From Stramentimicrobium sp964433555 (GTDB lineage: Bacteria; Atribacterota; Phoenicimicrobiia; Phoenicimicrobiales; Stramentimicrobiaceae): 64,000 nt of DNA. Every line of letters starts with the position of its first letter. Within the stretch, counting starts at the first letter, position 1. Shown here piece after piece: positions 8,708 through 18,629 of the stretch. The translations under genes and the position numbers were made by a program. The stretch spans positions 62,001 to 126,000 of the forward strand of contig CAYSRG010000001.1 of the NCBI GenBank assembly GCA_964433555.1, read 5' to 3'. Below the pieces are notes generated by a model. It did not search any database. It had not been told where the DNA came from and was given only the letters and a program-made list of their open reading frames with translations.

Positions 8708-9478
8708 TTAGGATGAGGTAGTAGGATTTTTTTGATTTATGGTCTGTAATATCAATTCATAGTCACTCAACTTATCTAAATCAATCATTACTTCTGGGTC
8801 ATCAATGGTGATGCTCTTCACCGGATAGCCAGCTATAACTGATGCCTTTTCTTCTATTTCCTTGATGGTTAATGTTTTAAGTAAATACTTTATAAGAAAT
8901 TTTATGCCTAATAAGCGCACATATTTCTTGATATCTTTTCGATTCTGATAAAGTTCATTTAATAGGTCTTTATTCCTATCAAACAAAGGTCGGCTAAATA
9001 TCACCATATTACCGCCACAAAAGGTCCCCTCATTTAACAAAGCATAGGAACGAACAGTTTCAGGATATTTCTTCAGAATAGTTTCTTTGGTAATAATGGG
9101 ATAATAAAACAGGGCGTTGTATTGTTCACACTTTTTTATAAAACGATCAATAATCTCTCCTGTAATTAGTGGTATATCTGAAGTTAACAATAATATATTA
9201 TCATCATCATTAAAATAATCAAGTCCAATTTTTATATTTTCAATAATGGAATCAGTGGAGTCAAGAATCTTTTTCACTTTTTTCTCAATAAATGGAACTA
9301 AATCATATTCTGGTCCCACTACCACAATATCATCCACCAGTTTTGACTCCAATAAGGCATTAATAACATATTCAATCATGGGAATTTCATTAATCATCAA
9401 TAAAGCTTTGTTGGTCAATTTATTATTATTCTCTAATTTTCCAGTATCTTTTTTGCCAGCCAGGATTAAAGCATTCAT
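8708..9478 (-). CDS. MobA-like nucleotidyltransferase
   Basis: Begins MNALILAGKK, the nucleotide-binding start of the NTP_transf_3 (MobA/IspD/GlmU-like) fold, with KALLMINEIPMIEYVINAL and the metal-binding LLLTSDIPLIT further on. The C-terminal half includes GGNMVIFSRPLF. The substrate cannot be named: molybdopterin, sugar-phosphate and cofactor guanylyl/uridylyl transfer all occur in this superfamily. The start is the ATG at 9478; a TTG ten codons upstream would add residues ahead of the first beta strand that do not fit the fold. It lies downstream of pyrG (49-base gap), so its NTP donor may be supplied by the same operon. Confidence 0.8.
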   Translation of the reverse strand: MNALILAGKKDTGKLENNNKLTNKALLMINEIPMIEYVINALLESKLVDDIVVVGPEYDLVPFIEKKVKKILDSTDSIIENIKIGLDYFNDDDNILLLTSDIPLITGEIIDRFIKKCEQYNALFYYPIITKETILKKYPETVRSYALLNEGTFCGGNMVIFSRPLFDRNKDLLNELYQNRKDIKKYVRLLGIKFLIKYLLKTLTIKEIEEKASVIAGYPVKSITIDDPEVMIDLDKLSDYELILQTINQKNPTTSS

Positions 9479-9527
9479 CTCTTGCTTACTCCAAATAATT
9501 GAAGCCAATTTTTATAGTATTTCACAC

Positions 9528-11132
9528 CTAATCCTTTCTTATTGCAGCTTCGAGAAAGCTTTTAAACATAGGGTGAGGTCTATTCGGTCTGGACTTAAAC
9601 TCTGGATGAAATTGCATACCTATAAACCATGGATGATTTTTTAATTCAATAATTTCAATAAGGTTATTCTCTAAATTAACTCCACTAAAGATTATACCAG
9701 TATTTTCAAATTTTGACAAAAATTGATTGTTAAATTCATAGCGATGGCGATGCCTTTCCTGTATCTTATCTCTTTGATAAATTCTATAAGCTAGTGTCTC
9801 TTTTGTCAAATTACAGTTATAACCACCAAGACGCATATTACCACCCTTAGCGGTAACATTTTTTAATCTTTCCAATAAATCAAAAATTGGATACGGTGTA
9901 TTTGGGTCAAATTCTACACTATTAGCTCCAGTTAGATGTAATACATTTCGAGCAAATTCTATCAAGGCACATTCCATACCTAAACAGATTCCCATAAATG
10001 GTATCTTATTTTCCCGAACATATTTAATAGCTTGAATTTTCCCTTCTATTCCTCTCACTCCAAAACCACCGGGAATTAATATTGCCTGGACTCCTTTCAA
10101 AACCTTCTTAATATCATTTTTTAATAACAACTCGGAATCAATTCTTTTAATCTCAATCTTGCATTTATGATAAATCCCGGCATGAACGAGGGCTTCATTG
10201 ATACTCATGTAGGCATCCTTTAAGCGAATATATTTCCCGATAACCGCTATGGTTGTTTTTCTCTCTGGATGGTATAAACGGTGCACCATTTCCCGCCATT
10301 CTTTCAAATCAGGTTTTTGTTCTGATAATCGCAACATTTTGACTATCAAATTACCTAAACCCTGTTCTTCGAGAACAATGGGTACTTCATAAATGGAATC
10401 TACATCTCTAGTTTCTATAATTCCCTCTTTTGGTATATCACAGAATAAAGATATTTTTTCCTTTACAGACTCTGTTAACCTTGATTGAGCTCTACATATT
10501 AATAGGTCTGGTTGAATTCCTATACTACGTAATTCTTTAATACTATGTTGAGTAGGTTTTGATTTAATCTCTTTTGGTGCCTTTAAATACGGGAAAAAGG
10601 AAACATGTATATAAAGAACATTTTCTTTTCCGATATCATTTCTAAATTGTCTAATCGCTTCCAGGAAGGGTAGTCCTTCAATATCTCCTATGGTTCCCCC
10701 AATTTCTACAATAATAACATCTAGAGGTGCTTGTCCTGGCTTATTTAGACGTTTTATACTGGCTTTTATTTCATCAGTAATATGAGGAATAATCTGAACT
10801 GTCTTGCCTAAAAAATCTCCCCTTCTTTCCTTGGAAATAACCGTATTGTATATTTTTCCGGTGGTGATACTGTTATCTTTGGTTAAATTGGTATCAATAA
10901 ATCTTTCATAATGCCCCAGGTCTAAATCAGTTTCAGCTCCATCTTCTGTAACAAATGCTTCTCCATGCTGGAAGGGGCTCATAGTACCAGCATCCACATT
11001 AAGGTAGGGATCATGTTTCTGAATAGAAACCCTTAATCCCCTGCTTTTCAGTATCCGACCAATGGAAGCTGCTGTGATTCCCTTACCTATTGAGGAAACA
11101 ACTCCTCCAGTTATAAAGATATATTTTGTCAT
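9528..11132 (-). CDS. pyrG: CTP synthase
   Basis: Makes CTP from UTP, ATP and glutamine. The N-terminal synthetase domain starts MTKYIFITGGVVSSIGKGI and contains KHDPYLNVDAGTMSPFQHGE. The C-terminal class I glutamine amidotransferase domain has GGFGVRG, the nucleophile loop FMGICLGMECALIEF and the HPEFKSRP histidine/glutamate pair. Length 534 is standard. The ATG follows an AGAGG ribosome site. Confidence 0.97.
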   Translation of the reverse strand: MTKYIFITGGVVSSIGKGITAASIGRILKSRGLRVSIQKHDPYLNVDAGTMSPFQHGEAFVTEDGAETDLDLGHYERFIDTNLTKDNSITTGKIYNTVISKERRGDFLGKTVQIIPHITDEIKASIKRLNKPGQAPLDVIIVEIGGTIGDIEGLPFLEAIRQFRNDIGKENVLYIHVSFFPYLKAPKEIKSKPTQHSIKELRSIGIQPDLLICRAQSRLTESVKEKISLFCDIPKEGIIETRDVDSIYEVPIVLEEQGLGNLIVKMLRLSEQKPDLKEWREMVHRLYHPERKTTIAVIGKYIRLKDAYMSINEALVHAGIYHKCKIEIKRIDSELLLKNDIKKVLKGVQAILIPGGFGVRGIEGKIQAIKYVRENKIPFMGICLGMECALIEFARNVLHLTGANSVEFDPNTPYPIFDLLERLKNVTAKGGNMRLGGYNCNLTKETLAYRIYQRDKIQERHRHRYEFNNQFLSKFENTGIIFSGVNLENNLIEIIELKNHPWFIGMQFHPEFKSRPNRPHPMFKSFLEAAIRKD

Positions 11133-11354
11133 ATAAAACCTCTATGTAAATTTTATCAGTAACTTAAGTCGCTACTTGCTAGCATTTGCTCTCGAGAGAA
11201 ACATTATATATTGTTGCGATGTATTTATTGAGAAAACTGAAATTATTTTCTGCTTTAGCATAACAGGTATATTATAATCTGAAATAAGAAAAAATTTAAG
11301 AGTTAAGCTAAATATTTTTTATAATTTTAAAACTAAGTAGGTAATAATATTAAT

Positions 11355-11990
11355 TTAATGATTTAAGACGTAAATAGTGGTCTTCTCGGGAAGTGACTGA
11401 GTATCTATCTCAAAGAAATTTGCACCAATCATTTTAATATTTTGCTTCTTATCTAAAAAAAATGATAGTGGATCAATAGACCACTTAACAGCATCAGTTT
11501 TATAATGCATGGGAAGAACTATTTTCGGTTTAATCTGTTTAATAACCTGGTCAGCTTGATTATGATTAAGAGTATAATATCCGCCAATGGGAATAAATAA
11601 GATATCCACCTGGTTTATTTCTTCCAGTTGTGTGTTTTCCAGTAAATGTCCTAAATCACCCAGATGGCATAACACCATTTCATCTGTCTTAATAACAAAA
11701 ATAGTATTATTCCCTCTATATTTTCCATAGACACTATCATGATAAGAAGAAATCCCTTGAAAAAACATTTTGTGGGTATTCCTATTAACCGTTCCCTTTA
11801 AAACAACTGGTTTTCCTTTAATCCCCATGGTGTTATTGTGGTCATAATGTTCATGGCTGATGGTAATAATGTTAATCTTTTCTTTGGTCATCTTATATCC
11901 CAGTGTCTCATCAAAGGGATCAGTAAGTATATTGATGCCTCGATTATTGGTGATAAGAAAACAGGAATGTCCCAACCATTTTATCTTCAT
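11355..11990 (-). CDS. Metallo-beta-lactamase-fold hydrolase (UPF0173-like)
   Basis: Starts MKIKWLGHSCFLI as typical UPF0173/YtkL metal-dependent hydrolases do, with the metal motif HEHYDHN, then HLGDLGH and LPMHYKTDA as later metal ligands. At 211 residues it is the usual size. The substrate is not known for this group. The ATG overlaps the stop of the upstream HARE-HTH gene by 4 bases (ATGA), so the two are translationally coupled. Confidence 0.85.
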   Translation of the reverse strand: MKIKWLGHSCFLITNNRGINILTDPFDETLGYKMTKEKINIITISHEHYDHNNTMGIKGKPVVLKGTVNRNTHKMFFQGISSYHDSVYGKYRGNNTIFVIKTDEMVLCHLGDLGHLLENTQLEEINQVDILFIPIGGYYTLNHNQADQVIKQIKPKIVLPMHYKTDAVKWSIDPLSFFLDKKQNIKMIGANFFEIDTQSLPEKTTIYVLNH

Positions 11991-13528
11991 TCTTTTTCCT
12001 TACCTCTCCTACTTTCATGATACTGAATTTCCTGCTCACCTATTATAAAGTGCCAAATATCATGTATCTTCTCCTGAATAAGATGATCGGGGTAAGCCAG
12101 TATAATACTACCTGATTCTGATAATTCAATCAACTTAAAGGGTTCTTGACTTAATATAGTGATTATACTTTTAACCTGAACCGGATCGATATTTCCGTTA
12201 TCCAAGGGATTACGTATAATATCGAGTTCTTTTACCAATAGATTTATATCCATAAAGTTATCTTTGGACCTGGCAGCTTGAAAAATATTTATCACCATTT
12301 TTATTAATTGCCAATTTTTCCATTGGTTTTCCCTCAGTCCTTTTAATTTGGTTAGATTATTTCTGGAGTGATGCATCGGATTGAAGGCAATCCTCAAATC
12401 AAGTAAAGAAAAAGGAATTCGTTTATGCTCCTTGATAATATAGTCTATGATAGAAAGTTCATACAATTGGACTCCTTCTTCGCTGGCTCTATCAATTAAT
12501 TCCTGTAACATGAATTTTTCTGAAAATAAAATTATAGAATCAGCGTTTGTTTTTTCCTTCATTTTTTTCATAGCTTCCCAGTCAAGGGAATGAATGGTAT
12601 TAATATCGTAATTTCCAGGCAATCCGGTAATAATTAGGGAGTAGGATTTAAAAGCAAGTGCTGCTCGGGCAATAAATAATTCTTGCTGGAATTCATTGCT
12701 GGATTCTGTATCATATCCCAAAAATTCAAAACATTTTTGTAGTGAGACATAAAAAACCTCAGGATTATCTGCATAATAAAGACTAAGATAGAGCTGCTCT
12801 GCCTCGTTCAACCATTCCAATAATCCCCACTGTTCCTTGTTTATTAATACAAATCGAACATCATTTCGTAATATATCCTGAATATACCTTTCAAACAAAC
12901 CTTTTTGCTCAGCTTCTTGTTTGGTTATTTCTGAATAAATTTGAAGAAAACTAAGCGGTTTACCTTCATCATGCAAGATTTGATATATTGTATCTCCCAT
13001 ATCTTTGTTGGTATCATATTTAATCTCTTTCTCCACTATAATAAAATACTTCTTCTTGGTCTCATCAATTAAACCAATTAAAATAGTATCATTTACCTCT
13101 AATTTTCTTTTTTGATACCATTCTTTAAATCCAGATATTAATTTCTGACGATAATCCACCACCGCCTTGATTTCTTCTCCTTCACTGTCAATGAAAATAA
13201 CATTTATAATACTATCATCACGATGCCAGGAAAAATAAGGTTTTAAATAGCTGGTTAAGAATATTGTTCCATTACGTAGACAGTAAGAGGTTAAAGTATA
13301 GGGCAAGTTAGCTTCTCGATACTTCCATTTTATAAGTCCCCAAATTCCACGTTGATATCTTACAAATCTCTGATCCACTCCCATCAAAGCATTTACATCA
13401 TGATGTGGATTTTCCGCTTTAATCTCCTTAATTTTCATTATTTCTTCAGTAATCTTGCGATAATGCATAGGGCGATGATTTTCTTCAAGAATACTGTAAG
13501 CTAAATCAGCGATTGATTTCCTGGGCAT
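11987..13528 (-). CDS. HARE-HTH / B3-like / Mrr-like multidomain DNA-binding protein
   Basis: Reading the 513 residues in order: a HARE-type winged helix (about 1-70; AYSILEENHRPMHYRKITEEI and later QRFVRYQRGIWGL), a B3/EcoRII-N-like region (about 75-160, with SGFKEWYQKRKLEVNDTILI), a second HARE-HTH (about 165-230; IYQILHDEGKPLSFLQIYSEI ending in EQWGLLEW), and a restriction-endonuclease-like domain (about 250-370; FEFLGYDTESS). The expected catalytic D-(E/Q)xK residues are not evident, so the nuclease fold looks inactive. The C-terminal 140 residues are unrecognised. The start is the ATG at 13528, 6 bases after GGAGG; a longer frame lacks such a site. The stop overlaps the hydrolase start. 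HARE domains are associated with recognition of modified DNA; function here is unknown. Confidence 0.65.
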   Translation of the reverse strand: MPRKSIADLAYSILEENHRPMHYRKITEEIMKIKEIKAENPHHDVNALMGVDQRFVRYQRGIWGLIKWKYREANLPYTLTSYCLRNGTIFLTSYLKPYFSWHRDDSIINVIFIDSEGEEIKAVVDYRQKLISGFKEWYQKRKLEVNDTILIGLIDETKKKYFIIVEKEIKYDTNKDMGDTIYQILHDEGKPLSFLQIYSEITKQEAEQKGLFERYIQDILRNDVRFVLINKEQWGLLEWLNEAEQLYLSLYYADNPEVFYVSLQKCFEFLGYDTESSNEFQQELFIARAALAFKSYSLIITGLPGNYDINTIHSLDWEAMKKMKEKTNADSIILFSEKFMLQELIDRASEEGVQLYELSIIDYIIKEHKRIPFSLLDLRIAFNPMHHSRNNLTKLKGLRENQWKNWQLIKMVINIFQAARSKDNFMDINLLVKELDIIRNPLDNGNIDPVQVKSIITILSQEPFKLIELSESGSIILAYPDHLIQEKIHDIWHFIIGEQEIQYHESRRGKEKE

Positions 13529-13668
13529 TTCCCACCTCCATCCCGGAATACAATCATCTGGCAAAGGTAAGCATTAATTCCATTTTTAAAATATTACTAA
13601 ATTTTTAAATAACTTGTAGCTCTAAAATTTCTAAAATGAAAACATAAAATGATAAATGAACTCTAATA

Positions 13669-14175
13669 TTACTTTCCCTTATAACTTTTCATTAGCTGTA
13701 CATAAGATTCAGCATGTTCTCGTAAAAGAGACAGATCCTTTTCTGTAATCTTTCTGACCACTTTTCCTGGAATTCCCATAACCATAGAATTGGCTGGAAT
13801 TAAAGTTTTGGGAGTAACGACAGTCCCGGCAGCAATAATAGAATTCTTTTCAATTATTACCTCATCTAAGATATTGGCTCCTGAGCCAATTAAAACAAAA
13901 TCCTCAACAGTGCAGCCATGTAGAATTGCTCCATGTCCAATTGTAACATAATTTCCTATTTTAGTGGGTAAATTTTCTGCTACATGGATTATTGACCCAT
14001 CCTGTACACTGGTATAATTACCAATATAAATAAAATCAATATCACCCCGCAATACCGCCGAAAACCAGATACTGCTATATTGGCCTATATATACCTCCCC
14101 AATCAGTGTGGCATTTTCCGCTACTAAAGAAGTTTCGTCTATTACCGGGGTTTTACTCCTGTATTTTAAAATCAT
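13669..14175 (-). CDS. Gamma-class carbonic anhydrase family hexapeptide protein
   Basis: A left-handed beta-helix made of hexapeptide repeats (GEVYIGQYSSIWFSAVLRGD onwards) with the three metal-ligand histidines of the gamma carbonic anhydrase family in SIIHVAE and TIGHGAILHGC. Length (168) matches the YrdA/PaaY group, for which carbonic anhydrase or other acyl/thioester roles have been reported. Its ATG lies inside the 3' end of uvrC with a 23-base overlap, showing close cotranscription, but no functional link to excision repair is evident. Confidence 0.85.
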   Translation of the reverse strand: MILKYRSKTPVIDETSLVAENATLIGEVYIGQYSSIWFSAVLRGDIDFIYIGNYTSVQDGSIIHVAENLPTKIGNYVTIGHGAILHGCTVEDFVLIGSGANILDEVIIEKNSIIAAGTVVTPKTLIPANSMVMGIPGKVVRKITEKDLSLLREHAESYVQLMKSYKGK

Positions 14176-15649
14176 ACCTAACCTCCAATATATCCTTTAT
14201 TTTTTGAGCAGTTTTTTCTCCAATTCCGGGAAGTTTTGTCAATTCCTCAATGGCGGCATTTCTGATATGGTCAATACTTTTGAATTTAGATAAAAGCAGT
14301 TTTTTCTTTTTTTCTCCAATACCCGGAATAAAATCAATTAATGAATCTTTAATTATTTTACTCCGTAATTTTTTATGGTAACTTATAGCAAAACGATGTG
14401 ATTCATCTCTTATCCTCTGAATTAGAAAGAATACCTCAGAATTCCTGGGCAGTAAGATGGGTTCCTTTTTCCCGGGTTGAAACAATTGCTCCTCTCTCTT
14501 GGCAAGGGAGACCAGATTTAGTGTTAAATTTAATTCTTTTAATACCTTCGATATAATATTCAATTGACCTTTACCCCCATCAATAAGTATTAAATCAGGC
14601 AGGTTCCCTTTTTGTAGATGATAATTGTCAAATCGTCGTTCTAAAACCTCTTTCATCATAGCATAATCATTGATTCCCTGTGTATATTTAATCTTAAAAT
14701 GTTTATATTTCTTTTTATCAGGTATTCCATACTGAAAAAAAACCAGAGAACCAACTGCAATTTTTCCCTGAATATTAGAAATATCATAAGCCTCTATGGA
14801 TAAAGGTAATGTTGGTAGCTGTAAATATTCTTGTAAATCCCTAAGAGCTTTCTGTAAAGAATCCTTGTTTGTGCTCCCCCTGAGATAGATATTTAATCTT
14901 CTCTGGTAAGATTTGCTTATCCTTTCCTGACTGATGACCTTTTCAATCATATTGATAGTATCTCTTATTTTAGCGGCTTTCTCATATAACATTAATTGAG
15001 CTGCAATTTTCATCTCCTGTCTTAAGTTCTTGAACAATGATTTATGTCTCCCAGACAATAAAAGACAACATTCTCTCACCTTTTTTTGGTATTCATCCTG
15101 TTCTATTTTTTTGGCACAGGGTGCGGTACACAAACCAATCTGATAATCAAGACAGGGTTTTCCTAAATCATATTTCTGTTTACTACAATTTCTAATTTTA
15201 AAAATATACCTTAATTTTTGAACTGCTTTCCGGGTGGTTTCTACATCGGTAAAAGGACCATAATACAGTGCTTTCTTTTCCACAATTTTTCTATTTTTTC
15301 TAATCAAATGAATGGCAGGAAAAGAATTTACTCTGGTAATTTGGATGAAAGGATAACTTTTGTCATCTTTCAACTGAATATTAAAATAAGGTTTATTTTT
15401 TTTGACCAATCTGCTTTCCAGAAGCAGTGCTTCCATTTCTGAAGCGGTAATAATATAGTCTATATTATCAATCTGCTCAATCATTTGTTTTACCTTTACT
15501 GAGTGAGAATTGCCCCTGTTGAAATAAGAACCAACTCGATTTTTCAGAGAATTAGCTTTTCCAATATAAATAATCTCACCATCACGGTCTTTAAATAGAT
15601 ATACCCCACTTTGTTCAGGCAGATTCCTAATCTTATCAATTATGTCCAT
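14153..15649 (-). CDS. uvrC: Excinuclease ABC subunit C with an internal deletion
   Basis: Makes the 3' and 5' incisions of nucleotide excision repair. Visible parts: GIY-YIG nuclease (1-90; SGVYLF, IIYIGKA), Cys cluster CLDYQIGLCTAPC (166-178), UVR UvrB-binding helix pair (205-240), RNase H-like nuclease (from about 283; EAYDISNIQG, LILIDGGKGQ, RDESHRFAI) and tandem helix-hairpin-helix (440-490; FIPGIGEKKKK, LPGIGEKTAQ). Only about 44 residues separate UVR and the RNase H-like domain, against about 145 in Bacillus UvrC, so a roughly 100-residue middle segment is missing; total 498 versus about 600. All catalytic parts remain. I start at ATG 15649, after AAAGGG; it overlaps uvrA by 14 bases. 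Confidence 0.93.
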   Translation of the reverse strand: MDIIDKIRNLPEQSGVYLFKDRDGEIIYIGKANSLKNRVGSYFNRGNSHSVKVKQMIEQIDNIDYIITASEMEALLLESRLVKKNKPYFNIQLKDDKSYPFIQITRVNSFPAIHLIRKNRKIVEKKALYYGPFTDVETTRKAVQKLRYIFKIRNCSKQKYDLGKPCLDYQIGLCTAPCAKKIEQDEYQKKVRECCLLLSGRHKSLFKNLRQEMKIAAQLMLYEKAAKIRDTINMIEKVISQERISKSYQRRLNIYLRGSTNKDSLQKALRDLQEYLQLPTLPLSIEAYDISNIQGKIAVGSLVFFQYGIPDKKKYKHFKIKYTQGINDYAMMKEVLERRFDNYHLQKGNLPDLILIDGGKGQLNIISKVLKELNLTLNLVSLAKREEQLFQPGKKEPILLPRNSEVFFLIQRIRDESHRFAISYHKKLRSKIIKDSLIDFIPGIGEKKKKLLLSKFKSIDHIRNAAIEELTKLPGIGEKTAQKIKDILEVRYDFKIQE

Positions 15650-18512
15650 GCCCTTTCCCCTGTAAAATAAGTTTGTCCTTATGGTAAGTTTCATTCAATA
15701 CCTTTTTTAAAAATTGTCCGGTAAACGAGACAGGATGATTAGCTATTTCTTCCGGTGTACCGCTAAAAACTATCTTTCCCCCCTCTTCACCACCACCAGG
15801 TCCTAAATCGATAATATGATCAGCAGATTTAATGACCTCCATATTATGTTCAATAACCAGTACTGTATTACCTTGATCAACTAATCTATTTAAAACATCC
15901 AGTAATTTTCTGACATCATCAAAATGTAAGCCTGTGGTTGGCTCATCCAGCAGATACAATGTCCTGCCTGTACTTTTCTTGCTTAACTCCTTAGCTAATT
16001 TTACCCTTTGTGCTTCTCCTCCTGAGAGGGTAGTAGCTGATTGCCCTAATTTAATATAGCCTAAACCAACATCGATGAGGGTTTGCAGTCCCTTTTTTAT
16101 TTTAGGAATATTCTCAAAAAATTGATTACACTCCTCCACAGTCATATCCAATACCTGGGCAATGCTCTTATCTCGATATTTTATTTCCAGAGTTTCCCTG
16201 TTAAACCTTTGTCCTTTACATACTTCACAAGGAATATATATATCGGGAAGGAAGAACATTTCAATTTTCACTATTCCAGCACCTTCACAAGACTCACACC
16301 TTCCCCCCTTGACATTAAAGCTAAATCTTCCCGGTAGATACCCTCTCATTCTAGCAGCACTGGTTTTAGCAAATAACTCTCTAATAGGAGTAAAAATACC
16401 GGTATAAGTGGCAGGATTAGAACGCGATGTTTTGCCAATAGGAGATTGGTCTATGATAATTACCTTATCAATATTTTCAATGCCCTCCATTCGATCGTAG
16501 TCTCCTGGTCTAACCCTGCTGTGATATAATTCTCTCAGCAAAGCCTTGTACAATATCTCTTCAATTAAAGTACTTTTCCCCGAACCGGAAACTCCGGTAA
16601 TACAGTTAAATTTCCCGAGAGGTATGCTAACATCCATATTTTTTAGGTTATGCTGCCTGGCACCAATTATTCTGATGCTTTTTCCGTTGCCTAAGCGCCT
16701 CTTCAGCGGAACTGGTATCTGGCATTTATCACTTAAATATTGACCGGTTATCGAAGACTGGTTAGCCATAATATGTTCTTCTTTTCCCACAGCTACTACA
16801 TAGCCACCATGTATGCCGGCACCAGGTCCTAAATCCACAATGAAATCTGCAGCTCTAATCGTTTCCTCATCGTGTTCAATTACAATAACTGTGTTACCCT
16901 GATCTCTTAACTGTAGCAATGTTTTTAATAATTTACTATTATCCCTCTGATGTAATCCAATAGAAGGCTCATCCAGAATATATAGAACTCCAGTTAAACT
17001 GGAACCAATCTGGGTGGCTAATCTGATTCTCTGATTCTCACCACCAGCAAGGGTTGAGGAAGACCGAGAAAGAGTTATATAATCCAGACCAACATTCATT
17101 AAAAATTTCAATCTATTTAATATCTCTTTTCTAATCTGTCTGGAAATCTCTGCTTCTCTCTCTAATAAATTAAGATTTTCAAAAAAATAAACCAGTTCTT
17201 TGACAGTCATATCGGCAAGATCGGCTATGGAATAATCCGCAATTTTTACCATTAAACTTTCTGGTCGAAGCCTCTTTCCCTTACAGACCAGACAATTATT
17301 CATAGTCATAAATTTTTGAATCTCAGAACGAATATATTCAGATTTAGTCTCTCGATATCTTCGCTTTAAATTATTTATAACTCCTTCAAATTCATTCTGA
17401 TGTATCCAGGAATTGCCTTCTTCTAAATCATGATATTCAAAGGATATTTTAGTATTTCCAGAGCCATAAAGTAAGACCTTCTGCTGCTCTTCAGTTAATT
17501 TATGAAAAGGAATAGATAGTTTGAATCCATAATGCTTTGCAACTCCAAGTAAAATATGATACAGATACCTTCCCTTAATAAAACCCCAGGGTACCAAGGC
17601 ACCATCTAATATTGATTTTTCTTTATCTGGTACTACCAGGTCAGGATCAAATTCCATTTTAAAACCCAGCCCACTGCAATTGGGACAGGCACCATAAGGA
17701 CTATTAAAGGAAAAAATGCGAGGAGTAATTTCCGGTAAGCTAATTCCGCAATAAGGACAGGAAAATTTTTCACTAAAGATATATTCCCTATCCTGCTCAT
17801 CTAGAATTATTACTAAGCCATCACTAAGATGTAATGCTGTTTCAACAGAATTGCTTAATCTACTTTTAATTTCAGGTTTTATTATTAAGCGGTCTACAAC
17901 TACATCAATGGTATGCATCTGGTAACGAGCGAGATTAAAATCATCATCTACATCAACCATTTTGCTGTCAATCCGTAATCTGATGAATCCTTTCTTCCTG
18001 ATATCATCAATAATCTGCTTATGTTCTCCCTTTTTTGATCTTATAATTGGTGCTAATATTTTTATTCTGGTGTTATAAGGAAAACTCATTATCTGATCTA
18101 TGATCTGATCAATGCTCTGTCTGGTTATTCTTCTTCCACAATCGGGACAATGGGGTATTCCGATTCTGGCATATAGTAAACGCAGATAATCATAAATTTC
18201 GGTAACAGTTCCTACCGTGGAGCGAGGATTCTTGCTCGCCTTTCTCTGGTCAATTGAGATTGATGGTGACAATCCTTCAATATATTCTACATCCGGTTTA
18301 TCTATCCTCTCTAAAAACTGCCGAGCATAAGATGATAGGGATTCTAAATAACGTCTTTGGCTTTCAGCATAGATAGTGTCAAAAGCCAACGATGATTTTC
18401 CAGAACCGCTTAATCCGGTAATAACAATAAGCTTATTGCGTGGTAGGCTTAAAGAGATATTTTTTAAATTATGTTCTCGGGCACCTTTTATAACAATCTT
18501 ATTTCTTCCCAT
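15636..18512 (-). CDS. uvrA: Excinuclease ABC subunit A
   Basis: Damage-sensing ATPase of nucleotide excision repair. Two ABC modules are seen: Walker A GLSGSGKSSLAFDTIY near the start with signature LAGGENQRIRLA, and GVSGSGKSTLIEEILY with signature LSGGEAQRVKLA. Zinc modules appear as CPDCGRRI, CPYCG/CPNCSG and CESCEGAG with CEVCKGQR. Length (958) is normal. It overlaps uvrC and forms a uvrA-uvrC transcription unit; uvrB lies about 290 bases upstream in the same direction. Confidence 0.97.
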   Translation of the reverse strand: MGRNKIVIKGAREHNLKNISLSLPRNKLIVITGLSGSGKSSLAFDTIYAESQRRYLESLSSYARQFLERIDKPDVEYIEGLSPSISIDQRKASKNPRSTVGTVTEIYDYLRLLYARIGIPHCPDCGRRITRQSIDQIIDQIMSFPYNTRIKILAPIIRSKKGEHKQIIDDIRKKGFIRLRIDSKMVDVDDDFNLARYQMHTIDVVVDRLIIKPEIKSRLSNSVETALHLSDGLVIILDEQDREYIFSEKFSCPYCGISLPEITPRIFSFNSPYGACPNCSGLGFKMEFDPDLVVPDKEKSILDGALVPWGFIKGRYLYHILLGVAKHYGFKLSIPFHKLTEEQQKVLLYGSGNTKISFEYHDLEEGNSWIHQNEFEGVINNLKRRYRETKSEYIRSEIQKFMTMNNCLVCKGKRLRPESLMVKIADYSIADLADMTVKELVYFFENLNLLEREAEISRQIRKEILNRLKFLMNVGLDYITLSRSSSTLAGGENQRIRLATQIGSSLTGVLYILDEPSIGLHQRDNSKLLKTLLQLRDQGNTVIVIEHDEETIRAADFIVDLGPGAGIHGGYVVAVGKEEHIMANQSSITGQYLSDKCQIPVPLKRRLGNGKSIRIIGARQHNLKNMDVSIPLGKFNCITGVSGSGKSTLIEEILYKALLRELYHSRVRPGDYDRMEGIENIDKVIIIDQSPIGKTSRSNPATYTGIFTPIRELFAKTSAARMRGYLPGRFSFNVKGGRCESCEGAGIVKIEMFFLPDIYIPCEVCKGQRFNRETLEIKYRDKSIAQVLDMTVEECNQFFENIPKIKKGLQTLIDVGLGYIKLGQSATTLSGGEAQRVKLAKELSKKSTGRTLYLLDEPTTGLHFDDVRKLLDVLNRLVDQGNTVLVIEHNMEVIKSADHIIDLGPGGGEEGGKIVFSGTPEEIANHPVSFTGQFLKKVLNETYHKDKLILQGKGHGHN

Positions 18513-18629
18513 TTTTCTGTAAACTCCATTTTTGTAATGTACATGCCTATTGCATCATAAATAAGTATATCCATATATAGTAATACTGTAAAAATTATGG
18601 TGTGTGATTAGTATTTAGTAATAAGTGAT

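Noticed and set aside
9246..9644. 132-codon plus-strand frame across the pyrG/nucleotidyltransferase junction
   Set aside because: Antisense shadow of two well-supported genes, with no ribosome site or recognisable similarity.
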